Under the pieces are notes generated by a model that was given only the letters and a program-made list of their open reading frames with translations, had not been told where the DNA came from and did no database searches. A program made the position numbers and the translations under genes. From an uncultured Bacteroidota bacterium (GTDB lineage Bacteria > Bacteroidota > Bacteroidia > Bacteroidales > P3): DNA of 64,000 bases. Location: positions 254,349 to 318,348 of the forward strand of contig CADALO010000002.1 of NCBI GenBank assembly GCA_902788805.1. The letters are read 5' to 3'. Positions 55,355 to 62,768 of this stretch are shown here, one piece after another (positions within the stretch are counted from its first letter, which is position 1; the number at the start of each line of letters is the position of its first letter).

Positions 55355-57190
55355 ATGAAACACAGAGATTCCAGGCTATTTGACTTTTCACAAGAGAGCG
55401 GCGACAGGTGGCTTTTATTTGGTTTTGTTGCAACCATTATCCTGAGTCTGATACCGTTCTTCAAGGTGGGATTCACCACCAGCGACGACTTGCAATACTT
55501 TGTCACCGCCCAGCATTCGTGGCAGTACTGGCTGATGGACCACAGGGCCTATGCCGAAGGAGAGGGCCGCTTTTATTTCCTCATCACCAAATTCTTTTAT
55601 TACGTACCCTACATTGCCGACAATTTCCTTGTCGGAAAGTTGATACAGTATTCGGCGCTGGTGGGGTGTTATCTGATGTTTGCCTATTTGGTCAACCGGA
55701 TATTCCGCTCGCGCACAATTGGACTGATGACCTTGTTGCTGCTGATATTCAACACCTGTGTTACAAGATATGGCTATTTCATTGCCGTTACGGCATATCC
55801 TTTTTATTTTACTTTCAGTTTTTTGATATTCCTGTGTGGCGTTCTGCTTTTGGTGAACCACTACCAGCGAGGAAGCCGCTGGAAACCTGTGTGGGCTGCC
55901 CTGCTGTTCTTTGTCTCTGCGTTGTTCTACGAGAACTACGTGGTCTTCATCCTTTTGGTGGCGCTCTATATCTTTTTGCGCCATTGGCGGCGTGACGGTT
56001 TTGGTCGGATGTGGGGCAATTCTGCATTTTGGCGTGAAATGGTGCCTATGGTGCTGTCGGTGATTATATATACCGCCATATATGTGGGCTACCGGCATTG
56101 GCTGTCGGTGACAATGCCTGAGATGGCAGCCTATAGCGGTGCACGCTTGACGGACGGAGACGGCTTCACTATAGACAAGTTCTTCAGAGTCGTGACGCGC
56201 CTTACATTGGTGGCCTTGCCAGGACAAAACTACTTTCAAAGCAAATCTCTTATCGCAGAGAACTCGATGCTGCTGAGGGGGCTGTATAACAATCCCGGCT
56301 ATATTTTGACCCATTCGTCGGCAATTGTGATTGTAAATGCACTGCTGCAATGCATCCTTTTTGTGTTGCTGTGCCGCCGGATAGATGTACAGAAACACTC
56401 GTGGCGCAAGCTGTTGGCAGTGTTGGCAGGGGCGTTGTTTTTCGCTTTCAGTGCCAATGCACTGATTGCTATGACACCCAAATACCAGGAATGGTCCACT
56501 TGGCTAAAGGGTTATGTCACGTCGCTTTATTCCTATTTTGGCATTGCACTCACCATAGCAGTCCTTGTGGCATTGACGCTGAAAACGATCTCCTCCCAGT
56601 GGGGCAGAAGATTGTTGCATTTTTTCTGGGCTTTCTTGGTTTTCTTTTTTGCCGTCATCATCGGTACTGCCAACGAGCATCTGTCCCGCGAATGGCAGCG
56701 GAGCCAGAACCGTTTTGTTGTCATCGACGAGATGTCTCGTGCCGGCTTCTTTGACGCTTTGCCCGACGATGCCCTGCTTTATACCGAGGCCTTGCATACC
56801 ACATCGCGCACAGCCTATGCTATCTGCGAAGGCACGGACGACATCGAAGACCTGATTGACCTTCGTGCCGGTCGCAAGTTCCACTATGCGATCGACTCGG
56901 CTATGCTGGAACAGAAACGGACGGAATACCCTTCGGCGCCCTGTTACCTGTTTGGAGCACGCGAGGTGCAGAAAGCCAACGGATTGCTCGTCACAGTTGC
57001 CGACAGCACCGGTGCCGATTGTTTCTATCTGTCGCCCGTCAAAAGTTTCAAACTGTTCTACAAGGATGGAAACCTATGGCGACAAGAGGCGGTGGTGTCC
57101 AACAACAGGCATCGCAAGGTTATTCATATTCGTGTCGAAGGCGAAGCGGTAGACCCCGAGTCCTTTTATGTGAGTGATATGATTGATTAA
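55355..57190 (+). CDS. Polytopic membrane protein, GT-C glycosyltransferase-like
   Basis: 611 residues with about ten membrane segments in the first 430 residues and a soluble C-terminal domain of about 170. After the first segment, VGFTTSDDLQYFVTAQHSW places an acidic SDD motif in the first external loop, where GT-C enzymes carry their catalytic Asp. The lipid-linked sugar donor and acceptor cannot be told. DUF6056-type proteins look similar. The C-terminal part (EALHTTSRTAYAICEGTDDI) is not recognised. The GH-like lipoprotein follows after 11 bases, suggesting a joint role in surface glycan metabolism. Confidence 0.6.
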   Translation: MKHRDSRLFDFSQESGDRWLLFGFVATIILSLIPFFKVGFTTSDDLQYFVTAQHSWQYWLMDHRAYAEGEGRFYFLITKFFYYVPYIADNFLVGKLIQYSALVGCYLMFAYLVNRIFRSRTIGLMTLLLLIFNTCVTRYGYFIAVTAYPFYFTFSFLIFLCGVLLLVNHYQRGSRWKPVWAALLFFVSALFYENYVVFILLVALYIFLRHWRRDGFGRMWGNSAFWREMVPMVLSVIIYTAIYVGYRHWLSVTMPEMAAYSGARLTDGDGFTIDKFFRVVTRLTLVALPGQNYFQSKSLIAENSMLLRGLYNNPGYILTHSSAIVIVNALLQCILFVLLCRRIDVQKHSWRKLLAVLAGALFFAFSANALIAMTPKYQEWSTWLKGYVTSLYSYFGIALTIAVLVALTLKTISSQWGRRLLHFFWAFLVFFFAVIIGTANEHLSREWQRSQNRFVVIDEMSRAGFFDALPDDALLYTEALHTTSRTAYAICEGTDDIEDLIDLRAGRKFHYAIDSAMLEQKRTEYPSAPCYLFGAREVQKANGLLVTVADSTGADCFYLSPVKSFKLFYKDGNLWRQEAVVSNNRHRKVIHIRVEGEAVDPESFYVSDMID

Positions 57191-57201
57191 CAACTGAAAC
57201 A

Positions 57202-58659
57202 ATGGTAAAGAAAAACGCACTTTATATTGCTTTAATGGCAATCTTGATGGTTGGGTGCAACCATTCAGACAACGACATAATGTACAACGACTCATTGCCG
57301 CCGATAACCGAAGGTTATGTAGGCCTACAAGACGGGCACTTTGTCCTCGATGGAGAATATTGGTTTCCGCTGATGCTCAACTACAAGGCATTCATCGATG
57401 GCGACCGCGTCATTCCGGCTCCTTACTACACTGGGACTGACCTTCGCGAGCATTTCGACACCATCGCCAGCTGGGGATTCAATGCCGTGCGCGTCTGCCT
57501 CGACGTGATGGGCGAGGGCGACAGCGCCGCCAAGTTCGAAGCCACGCGCCGAATGGTGCAGACGGCCGACAGCGCGGGGCTGAAAGTGATGCTGCTTATC
57601 AAGACGCCTTTCGAACCCTACTGGCAGAGCTACACCAAAGGACTTCTGCGCCATCTGGCCGACCTGCCGGCGCTGTGGGCGTACGACTTTTTCAACGAGC
57701 CGCTCTATTTCGACCCCGAACCCGAGCGCGACAAGATGGATGCCGTCCGCCTTGCGAGCGAATGGCGACACTGGGTGCGCACCTATGCGCCGCACCAGCT
57801 TTTCACCATCGCCACCGCCGAACCCATCGAGGTCTTCGAATGGGACCCCTCGATGCTGCCTACAGACTTCGTCGAGATGCACACCTACCACCCCTTGCGC
57901 GTCTACTCCGAAATGTGGTGGTACAGCCGCTATTGCGGCAAACCGTGGATGGTGGGCGAAACGGGATTGCCGGCCGACAACGACTCGGTGCCGTGGGATT
58001 GGCAATGGTGTTTCCTTTATCGCACATTTGAACGTGCAAAATACCTTGGGGCAATTGGATATGGCTGGTGGGAGTTTCAGGACTGCCCCTCAGGTGTCAA
58101 TTTTGAAGCAAAATATACCGGCTTGCGCGATTCTACCGGCAAATCCAAACCCGCCGCCCGTGTTTTTACTGACGGTCTGTTCTGCTTTAGCTGCTATTAT
58201 ACCGACGAGGAGCTAAGACCTGTCAACTACTACAATATGCTTGCCTACAGCAATATCCGCCTGACGGGACGCATAGTAGACAAGTCTACCGGCAAGCCTG
58301 TCGAGGGTGCCGTAATACGCGGCTGGAACGACGACTGGAGTGTGGGAATGAACACCTATACCGACAGCAACGGCCGTTTCACGCTCTACAGCAACGACTA
58401 CAATGTCCATTTCGAGGTATCTGCTCCGCGAATGAGCCACCAAAAGTTCGACCGCCGCAATATCCGCTATTCAAACCCGAAGGGCATCGACACCAAGAAC
58501 CTTCCCGACCGTCAGCGCGAATACCAGCAGATCGACTATAAGCCATACTTAAACAACAGCATACCTGATATTCCGTTCAATATGGATTACGACTCAACGC
58601 ACTTCTTCCGCTTCAGTCTTGAGGGTGATATGGGAACAATCAAGCTGAAGAAGTTGTAG
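57202..58659 (+). CDS. Lipoprotein glycoside hydrolase, clan GH-A (GH5-like)
   Basis: 485 residues. The lipobox LMVGC has the cysteine at residue 19. A (beta/alpha)8 glycosidase domain spans about 35-340: FNAVRVCLD on strand 3-4, the acid/base Glu166 in FFNEPLY, the strand-6 motif VEMHTYHPL, and the nucleophile Glu253 in MVGETGLP. Residues about 350-415 are a carboxypeptidase-regulatory-like beta-sandwich (LTGRIVDKSTGKPVEGAVIR), often found in surface glycan-active proteins. Substrate specificity is not readable. It is probably co-transcribed with the membrane protein upstream. Confidence 0.82.
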   Translation: MVKKNALYIALMAILMVGCNHSDNDIMYNDSLPPITEGYVGLQDGHFVLDGEYWFPLMLNYKAFIDGDRVIPAPYYTGTDLREHFDTIASWGFNAVRVCLDVMGEGDSAAKFEATRRMVQTADSAGLKVMLLIKTPFEPYWQSYTKGLLRHLADLPALWAYDFFNEPLYFDPEPERDKMDAVRLASEWRHWVRTYAPHQLFTIATAEPIEVFEWDPSMLPTDFVEMHTYHPLRVYSEMWWYSRYCGKPWMVGETGLPADNDSVPWDWQWCFLYRTFERAKYLGAIGYGWWEFQDCPSGVNFEAKYTGLRDSTGKSKPAARVFTDGLFCFSCYYTDEELRPVNYYNMLAYSNIRLTGRIVDKSTGKPVEGAVIRGWNDDWSVGMNTYTDSNGRFTLYSNDYNVHFEVSAPRMSHQKFDRRNIRYSNPKGIDTKNLPDRQREYQQIDYKPYLNNSIPDIPFNMDYDSTHFFRFSLEGDMGTIKLKKL

Positions 58660-58670
58660 GAGTTAAAGGG

Positions 58671-58715
58671 AGTTAAGGGACAATACAACACAGGCGGTTC
58701 TATTGTCCCTTAACT
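58671..58715. terminator. Bidirectional hairpin between convergent genes
   Basis: AGTTAAGGGACAAT (58671-58684) pairs perfectly with ATTGTCCCTTAACT (58702-58715). Short AGTTAAGGG words flank it on both sides. It lies between the GH lipoprotein stop and the stop of the minus-strand membrane protein. No long T-tract is seen. Confidence 0.65.
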
Positions 58716-58730
58716 TCCCTCTAACTTCCC

Positions 58731-60314
58731 TTAACTCCCACTTAACTCCACTTTATCTCCAAATATTCTTGCAAATCCTTCTACGGCAATGAGCACAAAC
58801 AGTGGCGTAAAGCAGAACAGGTAGCGAGCCCGCGCCTCGCAAAGCGTGTGGAACAGGATTAGCATCAGTACTGCAAGCATTACGGCTTCGATGATGGATG
58901 TTGATTTGTTGAATTGTTTATCTGTTGATATGTTGATGGCTCCTCTCCGTCTCGGAAGTGCGGCAAAGAGCGACAAGACGACGATACCGAACCACAACGA
59001 CGTGGCGCACACGCTCCACCCAACGTAGTTGCTGCCGCTGCCCTCGCGCCTGTGAAACAGGCTGCGTGTCAGCTTGGCCACGGCACCGCTGCGTTCCGGC
59101 ACCTCTTTAAAAAAGTTGCCTTCACGCCCCCAGTAGAACGTGCCGTCGCTGAAATTCAGCAGGTTCTTGCGCCCCCACAATATCAGCGTGCCCTTCGCTT
59201 CAAGGGCACGATAGCGCCTCAAAGTCTCCTGCATCTCAGCCTTCTTGCGCTCTTTCTTTTTAGGGTAATTGCGCGAAAAGTCCACATCCTGTGCGCTGTA
59301 GATGCCAATACTCTGATAGTTGGCACCCAGCATCAAGTAGTGTGTAGGTCCGAGCGCCTTCGAGGTGTGCAGATGCAGCGGACAGCCAATCATTGCAACG
59401 TTGACAATGATAAATCCCGACGCAATGCCGGCCAGCACAAACCCCGACGGTCTAAGCATCCTCTTAAAACCTTTATAACCTTTCAATCCCTTCAAACCTT
59501 TTAGCCCTCCAACTATCACCATCGCCAGCGGAACAAACACCGTCTGCGGACGTATATAGTAGCCCACAACGGTAGCCGCGCCGAGAATCATCAGCTTAAG
59601 CCACAGTCGTTTGAACGGTAGCGTCGTGGCCGTCCAGAGTATCGCAACGGCAACCATCAGCCCCCAGATGTCGGAGTAGGGGATGGACCACCACGGCGAC
59701 ATCCACACGAGGAGCAGATAGAGCACGTATGTCAGTATCACACAGTCTTTTCGGTGCCAGATATGCATTGCTGTCTGTACAAGCATCAGTGCTGTAAGGC
59801 AAGCACCTACGCTTTGCAGCACAAGCAGCGGAAACAGCGTCACCTTCATTCCCCACAGAGGCCCCGTAAGGAAGAACACGGCGGCAAAGATGCGCGACAG
59901 AAACAGATTGTTGGGATTCCACCTGAAATAGCTGCTGAACTCATCGATGTCGCCTCCTGTGGCCATCGCCTTGGCAACGCCGGTCACCTGCTGCACATCC
60001 CAGTTTGTGTGGACATAGTAGCTGTACATCAGCACTATCTGCACGACGGTGACGATGCCCGAAACCGCCAGCAGGCGTCCACGCCTTATCTCACTGCCTT
60101 TGCTACACTTAAAGCAGACGAAGGCTATGAGCCCCACCAGTGCCGCACCTGCCAGCATCATCGGAATATGGAAGCGGCCTTCGAGAGGGATGCACCATTT
60201 CCAATCAGCCCCGTCGGGAAAATGACAGAATGCCACAATGACGACGATGGTCGTCATCAGCACCAGCCATAATGCCGTAGTGAGGGTGATTGTGCGCTTG
60301 CCTGTAGTTGCCAT
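58731..60314 (-). CDS. Polytopic membrane glycosyltransferase-like protein
   Basis: 527 residues from ATG at 60314 (MATTGKRTITLTT); a GTG 18 bases upstream is the alternative start. About 11-12 membrane segments, with the first external loop between TTIVVIVAFCHFPDGADWKW and the second segment. The overall topology fits the GT-C/ArnT-like superfamily. Within a cytoplasmic loop near residues 270-285, a 9-bp DNA repeat encodes GLKGLKGLKGYKGFK. The C-terminal segment ends LFCFTPLFVLIAVEGFARIF, a common ending in this type of protein (ARYLFCFTPL). The substrate is unknown. Confidence 0.65.
   Translation of the reverse strand: MATTGKRTITLTTALWLVLMTTIVVIVAFCHFPDGADWKWCIPLEGRFHIPMMLAGAALVGLIAFVCFKCSKGSEIRRGRLLAVSGIVTVVQIVLMYSYYVHTNWDVQQVTGVAKAMATGGDIDEFSSYFRWNPNNLFLSRIFAAVFFLTGPLWGMKVTLFPLLVLQSVGACLTALMLVQTAMHIWHRKDCVILTYVLYLLLVWMSPWWSIPYSDIWGLMVAVAILWTATTLPFKRLWLKLMILGAATVVGYYIRPQTVFVPLAMVIVGGLKGLKGLKGYKGFKRMLRPSGFVLAGIASGFIIVNVAMIGCPLHLHTSKALGPTHYLMLGANYQSIGIYSAQDVDFSRNYPKKKERKKAEMQETLRRYRALEAKGTLILWGRKNLLNFSDGTFYWGREGNFFKEVPERSGAVAKLTRSLFHRREGSGSNYVGWSVCATSLWFGIVVLSLFAALPRRRGAINISTDKQFNKSTSIIEAVMLAVLMLILFHTLCEARARYLFCFTPLFVLIAVEGFARIFGDKVELSGS
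59463..59508 (-). repeat. 9-bp repeat tract inside the membrane protein gene
   Basis: On the coding strand about five 9-base units (CTAAAAGGT, TTGAAGGGA, TTGAAAGGT, TATAAAGGT, then TTTAAG) give Gly-Leu/Tyr/Phe-Lys triplets. The words match those of the intergenic tract at 61876-62055. Confidence 0.8.
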
Positions 60315-60406
60315 TTCTATGCTGTTTTGCACTCATAACGGCGCATTTGCCAAATTATTATGTGGCGAATGCCACAATAAAACCCGTGACGGTCCGTTCT
60401 AAGCGT

Positions 60407-60973
60407 ATGACAATAATGTACATCCACGGCTACGGCTCGAACGGCAACGCCACCAAAGGCCAGCTGCTGCGCACGATGCTGCCGCAGCACCGAGTCGTCT
60501 CGCCCACCTTCGACTACGACCATTGCACCCCTTGGCAAATACAGACGCAGATACGCGAAACCATTGAAAAAGAGGAAGTCCGTATGATTGTCGGCAGCAG
60601 TTTCGGCGGCTACCACGCATTGTGCGCCACGGCCTACTTCCACGGAGTGGTGTGGGTCGTCAATCCTGCCCGCGACGTTGTTGCCACCATCGGTCGGGTA
60701 GTCCTGGCCAACGGCTCGGCATCGCAGGAGGCGACAGAATATCTCAACGCTTATAAAGAATTCGACAATAATGTCTTCCGGCGTCAGGTGCAGCTCAACC
60801 AGAGCGGTCTGTGGCCAAAAGACACGCCACTGAATTTCGCCCTCAGCACCGACGACGAACTCCTCGGTGACCACCGTCCGCTACTCGACCTCTTCCCCTG
60901 CCACGACCGTGTGGTGTGGAAAGACGATTGCGGCCACCGTTTCCTGCGTTTCGAGGAACTCAATCTGCTGTAG
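60407..60973 (+). CDS. YqiA/YcfP-family alpha/beta-hydrolase (esterase)
   Basis: 188 residues from ATG at 60407; an upstream in-frame start overlaps the divergent gene's start region. The family pattern is complete: YIHGYGSNGNATKG (oxyanion loop), the nucleophile Ser in IVGSSFGGYHALCA, an Asp in LSTDDELLGDH, and the catalytic His in KDDCGHRFLRFEE. UPF0227/YqiA proteins are cytoplasmic esterases acting on acyl thioesters in vitro. It is convergent with panC, with 19 bases between the stops. Confidence 0.82.
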   Translation: MTIMYIHGYGSNGNATKGQLLRTMLPQHRVVSPTFDYDHCTPWQIQTQIRETIEKEEVRMIVGSSFGGYHALCATAYFHGVVWVVNPARDVVATIGRVVLANGSASQEATEYLNAYKEFDNNVFRRQVQLNQSGLWPKDTPLNFALSTDDELLGDHRPLLDLFPCHDRVVWKDDCGHRFLRFEELNLL

Positions 60974-60992
60974 TCGCTGCCTGCGGCAACGG

Positions 60993-61871
60993 TCAGAACT
61001 TGACGATGTCTATCAGTCGCACGCCGTCAAGCCACACGGCTATGCATCCCACGGCACCGTCCTCGCCAGCCTCGTCCCACGTCTCGATGGGCTGCAGCGT
61101 GCGTGCGTCGACAATCTCAAAATATTCAGGCTCAAAGCAAAGTCCGTCAGGGCACTGGTCGGGGTTGACCTCGTTGAACGATGCCAGCGACGACATAACC
61201 CACTCCTTGACGTCGTCCACCTCCTCGCATTCGGCCATCTCAGCGGCCTGCTGCAGGGTGTCGTAGATGGTAGGAGCGATGGCGCGAGCGGCAGGCGACA
61301 GACGCATATTGCGGCTGCTCAGCGCCAGGCCGTCGTCGGCGCGCACAATGGGGCAAGGCACAATCTCGATGTTGTAGTGAATCTGCTCTATCAGGTTGCG
61401 GATGATGGCCAGCTGCTGATAGTCCTTCTCGCCGAAGTAGGCGCGGTCGGGCTCGGCAAGGTCGAACAGGCGGCGCACTACCACAGCCACGCCCGAGAAG
61501 TGACCCGGACGCTTCGGGCCTTCCATCACCTCCTCGAGGGGACCGAAGTGATACTCCTCCTTGACGGGCTCGGGATACATCTCCTCGACCGAGGGGATGA
61601 AGACAAAGTCGGCACCTATCGACTCAAGCTTCTCGCAGTCGGCATCTACTGTGCGCGGATACTTGGCCAAATCCTCCTTGTTGTTGAACTGGATGGGGTT
61701 GACAAAGACGCTGACAACGGCTATGTCGTTCTGCTCCTTGGCCTTGCGTATCAGCGACAGATGGCCCTCGTGGAGGGCGCCCATCGTCGGAACCAAGCCG
61801 ATGCTCTTGCCGTCGGCCTTTGCTTTATGAACAGCCTCGCGAAGGGCTGCTACTGTGGTGAATTTCTGCAT
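60993..61871 (-). CDS. panC: Pantothenate synthetase
   Basis: 292 residues, standard length. PanC joins pantoate and beta-alanine with ATP. The signatures are present: LVPTMGALHEGHLSLI (HIGH-like), VFVNPIQFNNKEDLAKYPRT, FGEKDYQQLAIIRNL and LALSSRNMRLSPAAR (KMSKS-like). No panB or panD is adjacent. The leader on its 5' side consists of an (A/T)AAGGGTT-type repeat tract beginning five bases before the ATG. Confidence 0.96.
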   Translation of the reverse strand: MQKFTTVAALREAVHKAKADGKSIGLVPTMGALHEGHLSLIRKAKEQNDIAVVSVFVNPIQFNNKEDLAKYPRTVDADCEKLESIGADFVFIPSVEEMYPEPVKEEYHFGPLEEVMEGPKRPGHFSGVAVVVRRLFDLAEPDRAYFGEKDYQQLAIIRNLIEQIHYNIEIVPCPIVRADDGLALSSRNMRLSPAARAIAPTIYDTLQQAAEMAECEEVDDVKEWVMSSLASFNEVNPDQCPDGLCFEPEYFEIVDARTLQPIETWDEAGEDGAVGCIAVWLDGVRLIDIVKF

Positions 61872-61875
61872 ATTG

Positions 61876-62055
61876 AAAGGGGTGTAAAGGGTTATAAAGG
61901 TTATAAAGGTTAGAAAGGGTTAAAGGGTTAAAGGGTTAAAGGGTTAAAAGGTTAGAAAGGTTTAAAAGGGTTTAAGGTTTTAGGGTTGTATGTTGATAAG
62001 TTTTAAGGTTTTATAAGGTTTGAGAGTTTTGTGGTTTTAGGGTTGAAGGGATTAG
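61876..62055. repeat. AAAGGGTT / AAAGGTTAT repeat tract upstream of panC
   Basis: About 180 bases of 8-9-base units: GGTTATAAA, GGTTAGAAA, GGGTTAAA four times, then degenerate GGTTTTAGGG words. It directly abuts the panC start, so it would be the panC leader. The same words occur at 13780-13846 and 58660-58745 and, in coding DNA, at 59463-59508. No gene is seen from 61872 to 62280. A small hairpin (AACGGCA/TGCCGTT, 62231-62248) is the only other structure. Confidence 0.85.
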
Positions 62056-62280
62056 AGAACAAGTAGCCCCAAGAGGGTAGGGGTTGTCGCATTTTTGTGT
62101 CGGTATTCGGTGTTGCATAGTCTTGTTTCCAATCCGGGTTCAATTTCGCCTATAACGCTATCGGCGATTATTTATTTTGCGGATATGCCAAAAAAGCAAA
62201 AAATGGCCCAAAACTGCCCTTCCGCCCCGAAACGGCAAAAATGCCGTTTTCGCCTCGCTTGAAAACCAATGCTTTAAGGG

Positions 62281-62396
62281 ACCAACTCCGTCATATGTAC
62301 AATATATGTACAATACTTGTACAATATTTGTACGTTTACAATTGTACAAGTATTGTACAAGTATTGTACAACTATTGTACAACGACCGGAGTTGGT
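62281..62396. repeat. Long 11-bp-unit palindrome, TGTACAA type, copy 2
   Basis: It has the same ACCAACTCCG and CGGAGTTGGT ends and the same left half as the copy at 17042-17157. The right half differs: units read CAAGTATTGTA instead of CATATATTGTA. The arms pair over about 38 bp with a few mismatches. It lies between panC's leader tract and the ncRNA promoter. Confidence 0.9.
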
Positions 62397-62473
62397 ACGG
62401 CCCGGACGCGGTGTTTTAACCTCGAAAATCGCCCCCGTTTTTAAATTTTTTTTTCTGATTCAAAAATATGTTG

Positions 62474-62481
62474 TATTTTTG
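62474..62481 (+). promoter_or_regulatory. -7 promoter box before the structured RNA
   Basis: TATTTTTG matches TAnnTTTG exactly. The -33 region shows only TCTG at 62453-62456. Transcription would begin near 62488, about 280 bases before the next ATG. Confidence 0.55.
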
Positions 62482-62486
62482 CATCT

Positions 62487-62723
62487 GCAAACTGACAGTA
62501 AAGTTTGCCGAAAGAAAGCGCATTTTCGCCTTATTCCGATCGTGTGAATCTCGACAATTTACACATCAAATATGATGCTTGGAATAAAGGAGTTACGAGA
62601 TGCTCCATAGGATTGTAATGTCCCTTGTGGAGCAATTCAGCATAACCTTTATATTCGCATCATAGGGAAGTCGAGACCCTCACACGAGAAGATAGAGACA
62701 TAATGGATGGCTCCACTTTTTTT
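62487..62723 (+). ncRNA. Predicted rod-shaped structured RNA (6S-like candidate or long leader)
   Basis: A 5' hairpin pairs 62487-62493 with 62502-62508. A rod follows: 62540-62547 with 62680-62687 (8 bp), 62549-62555 with 62670-62676 (7 bp), 62571-62578 with 62657-62664 (8 bp), 62582-62590 with 62646-62656 (with a bulge), a bubble of about 10 by 11 bases, then 62601-62606 with 62629-62634 and a capping loop. A T-run at 62717-62723 may end it. A closing stem, central bubble and terminal hairpin recall 6S RNA, but I cannot confirm the family. It could instead be the 5' leader of the downstream lipoprotein gene. Confidence 0.45.
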
Positions 62724-62768
62724 CGTTGTATTTTTTTGTGCGAGCCCGCAGCGACGTTTTTTTTGAAA

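Noticed and set aside
61876..62055. Telomere-like repeats suggesting a linear replicon end
   Set aside because: Units are irregular, the tract is internal with genes on both sides, and similar words are scattered elsewhere in the window.
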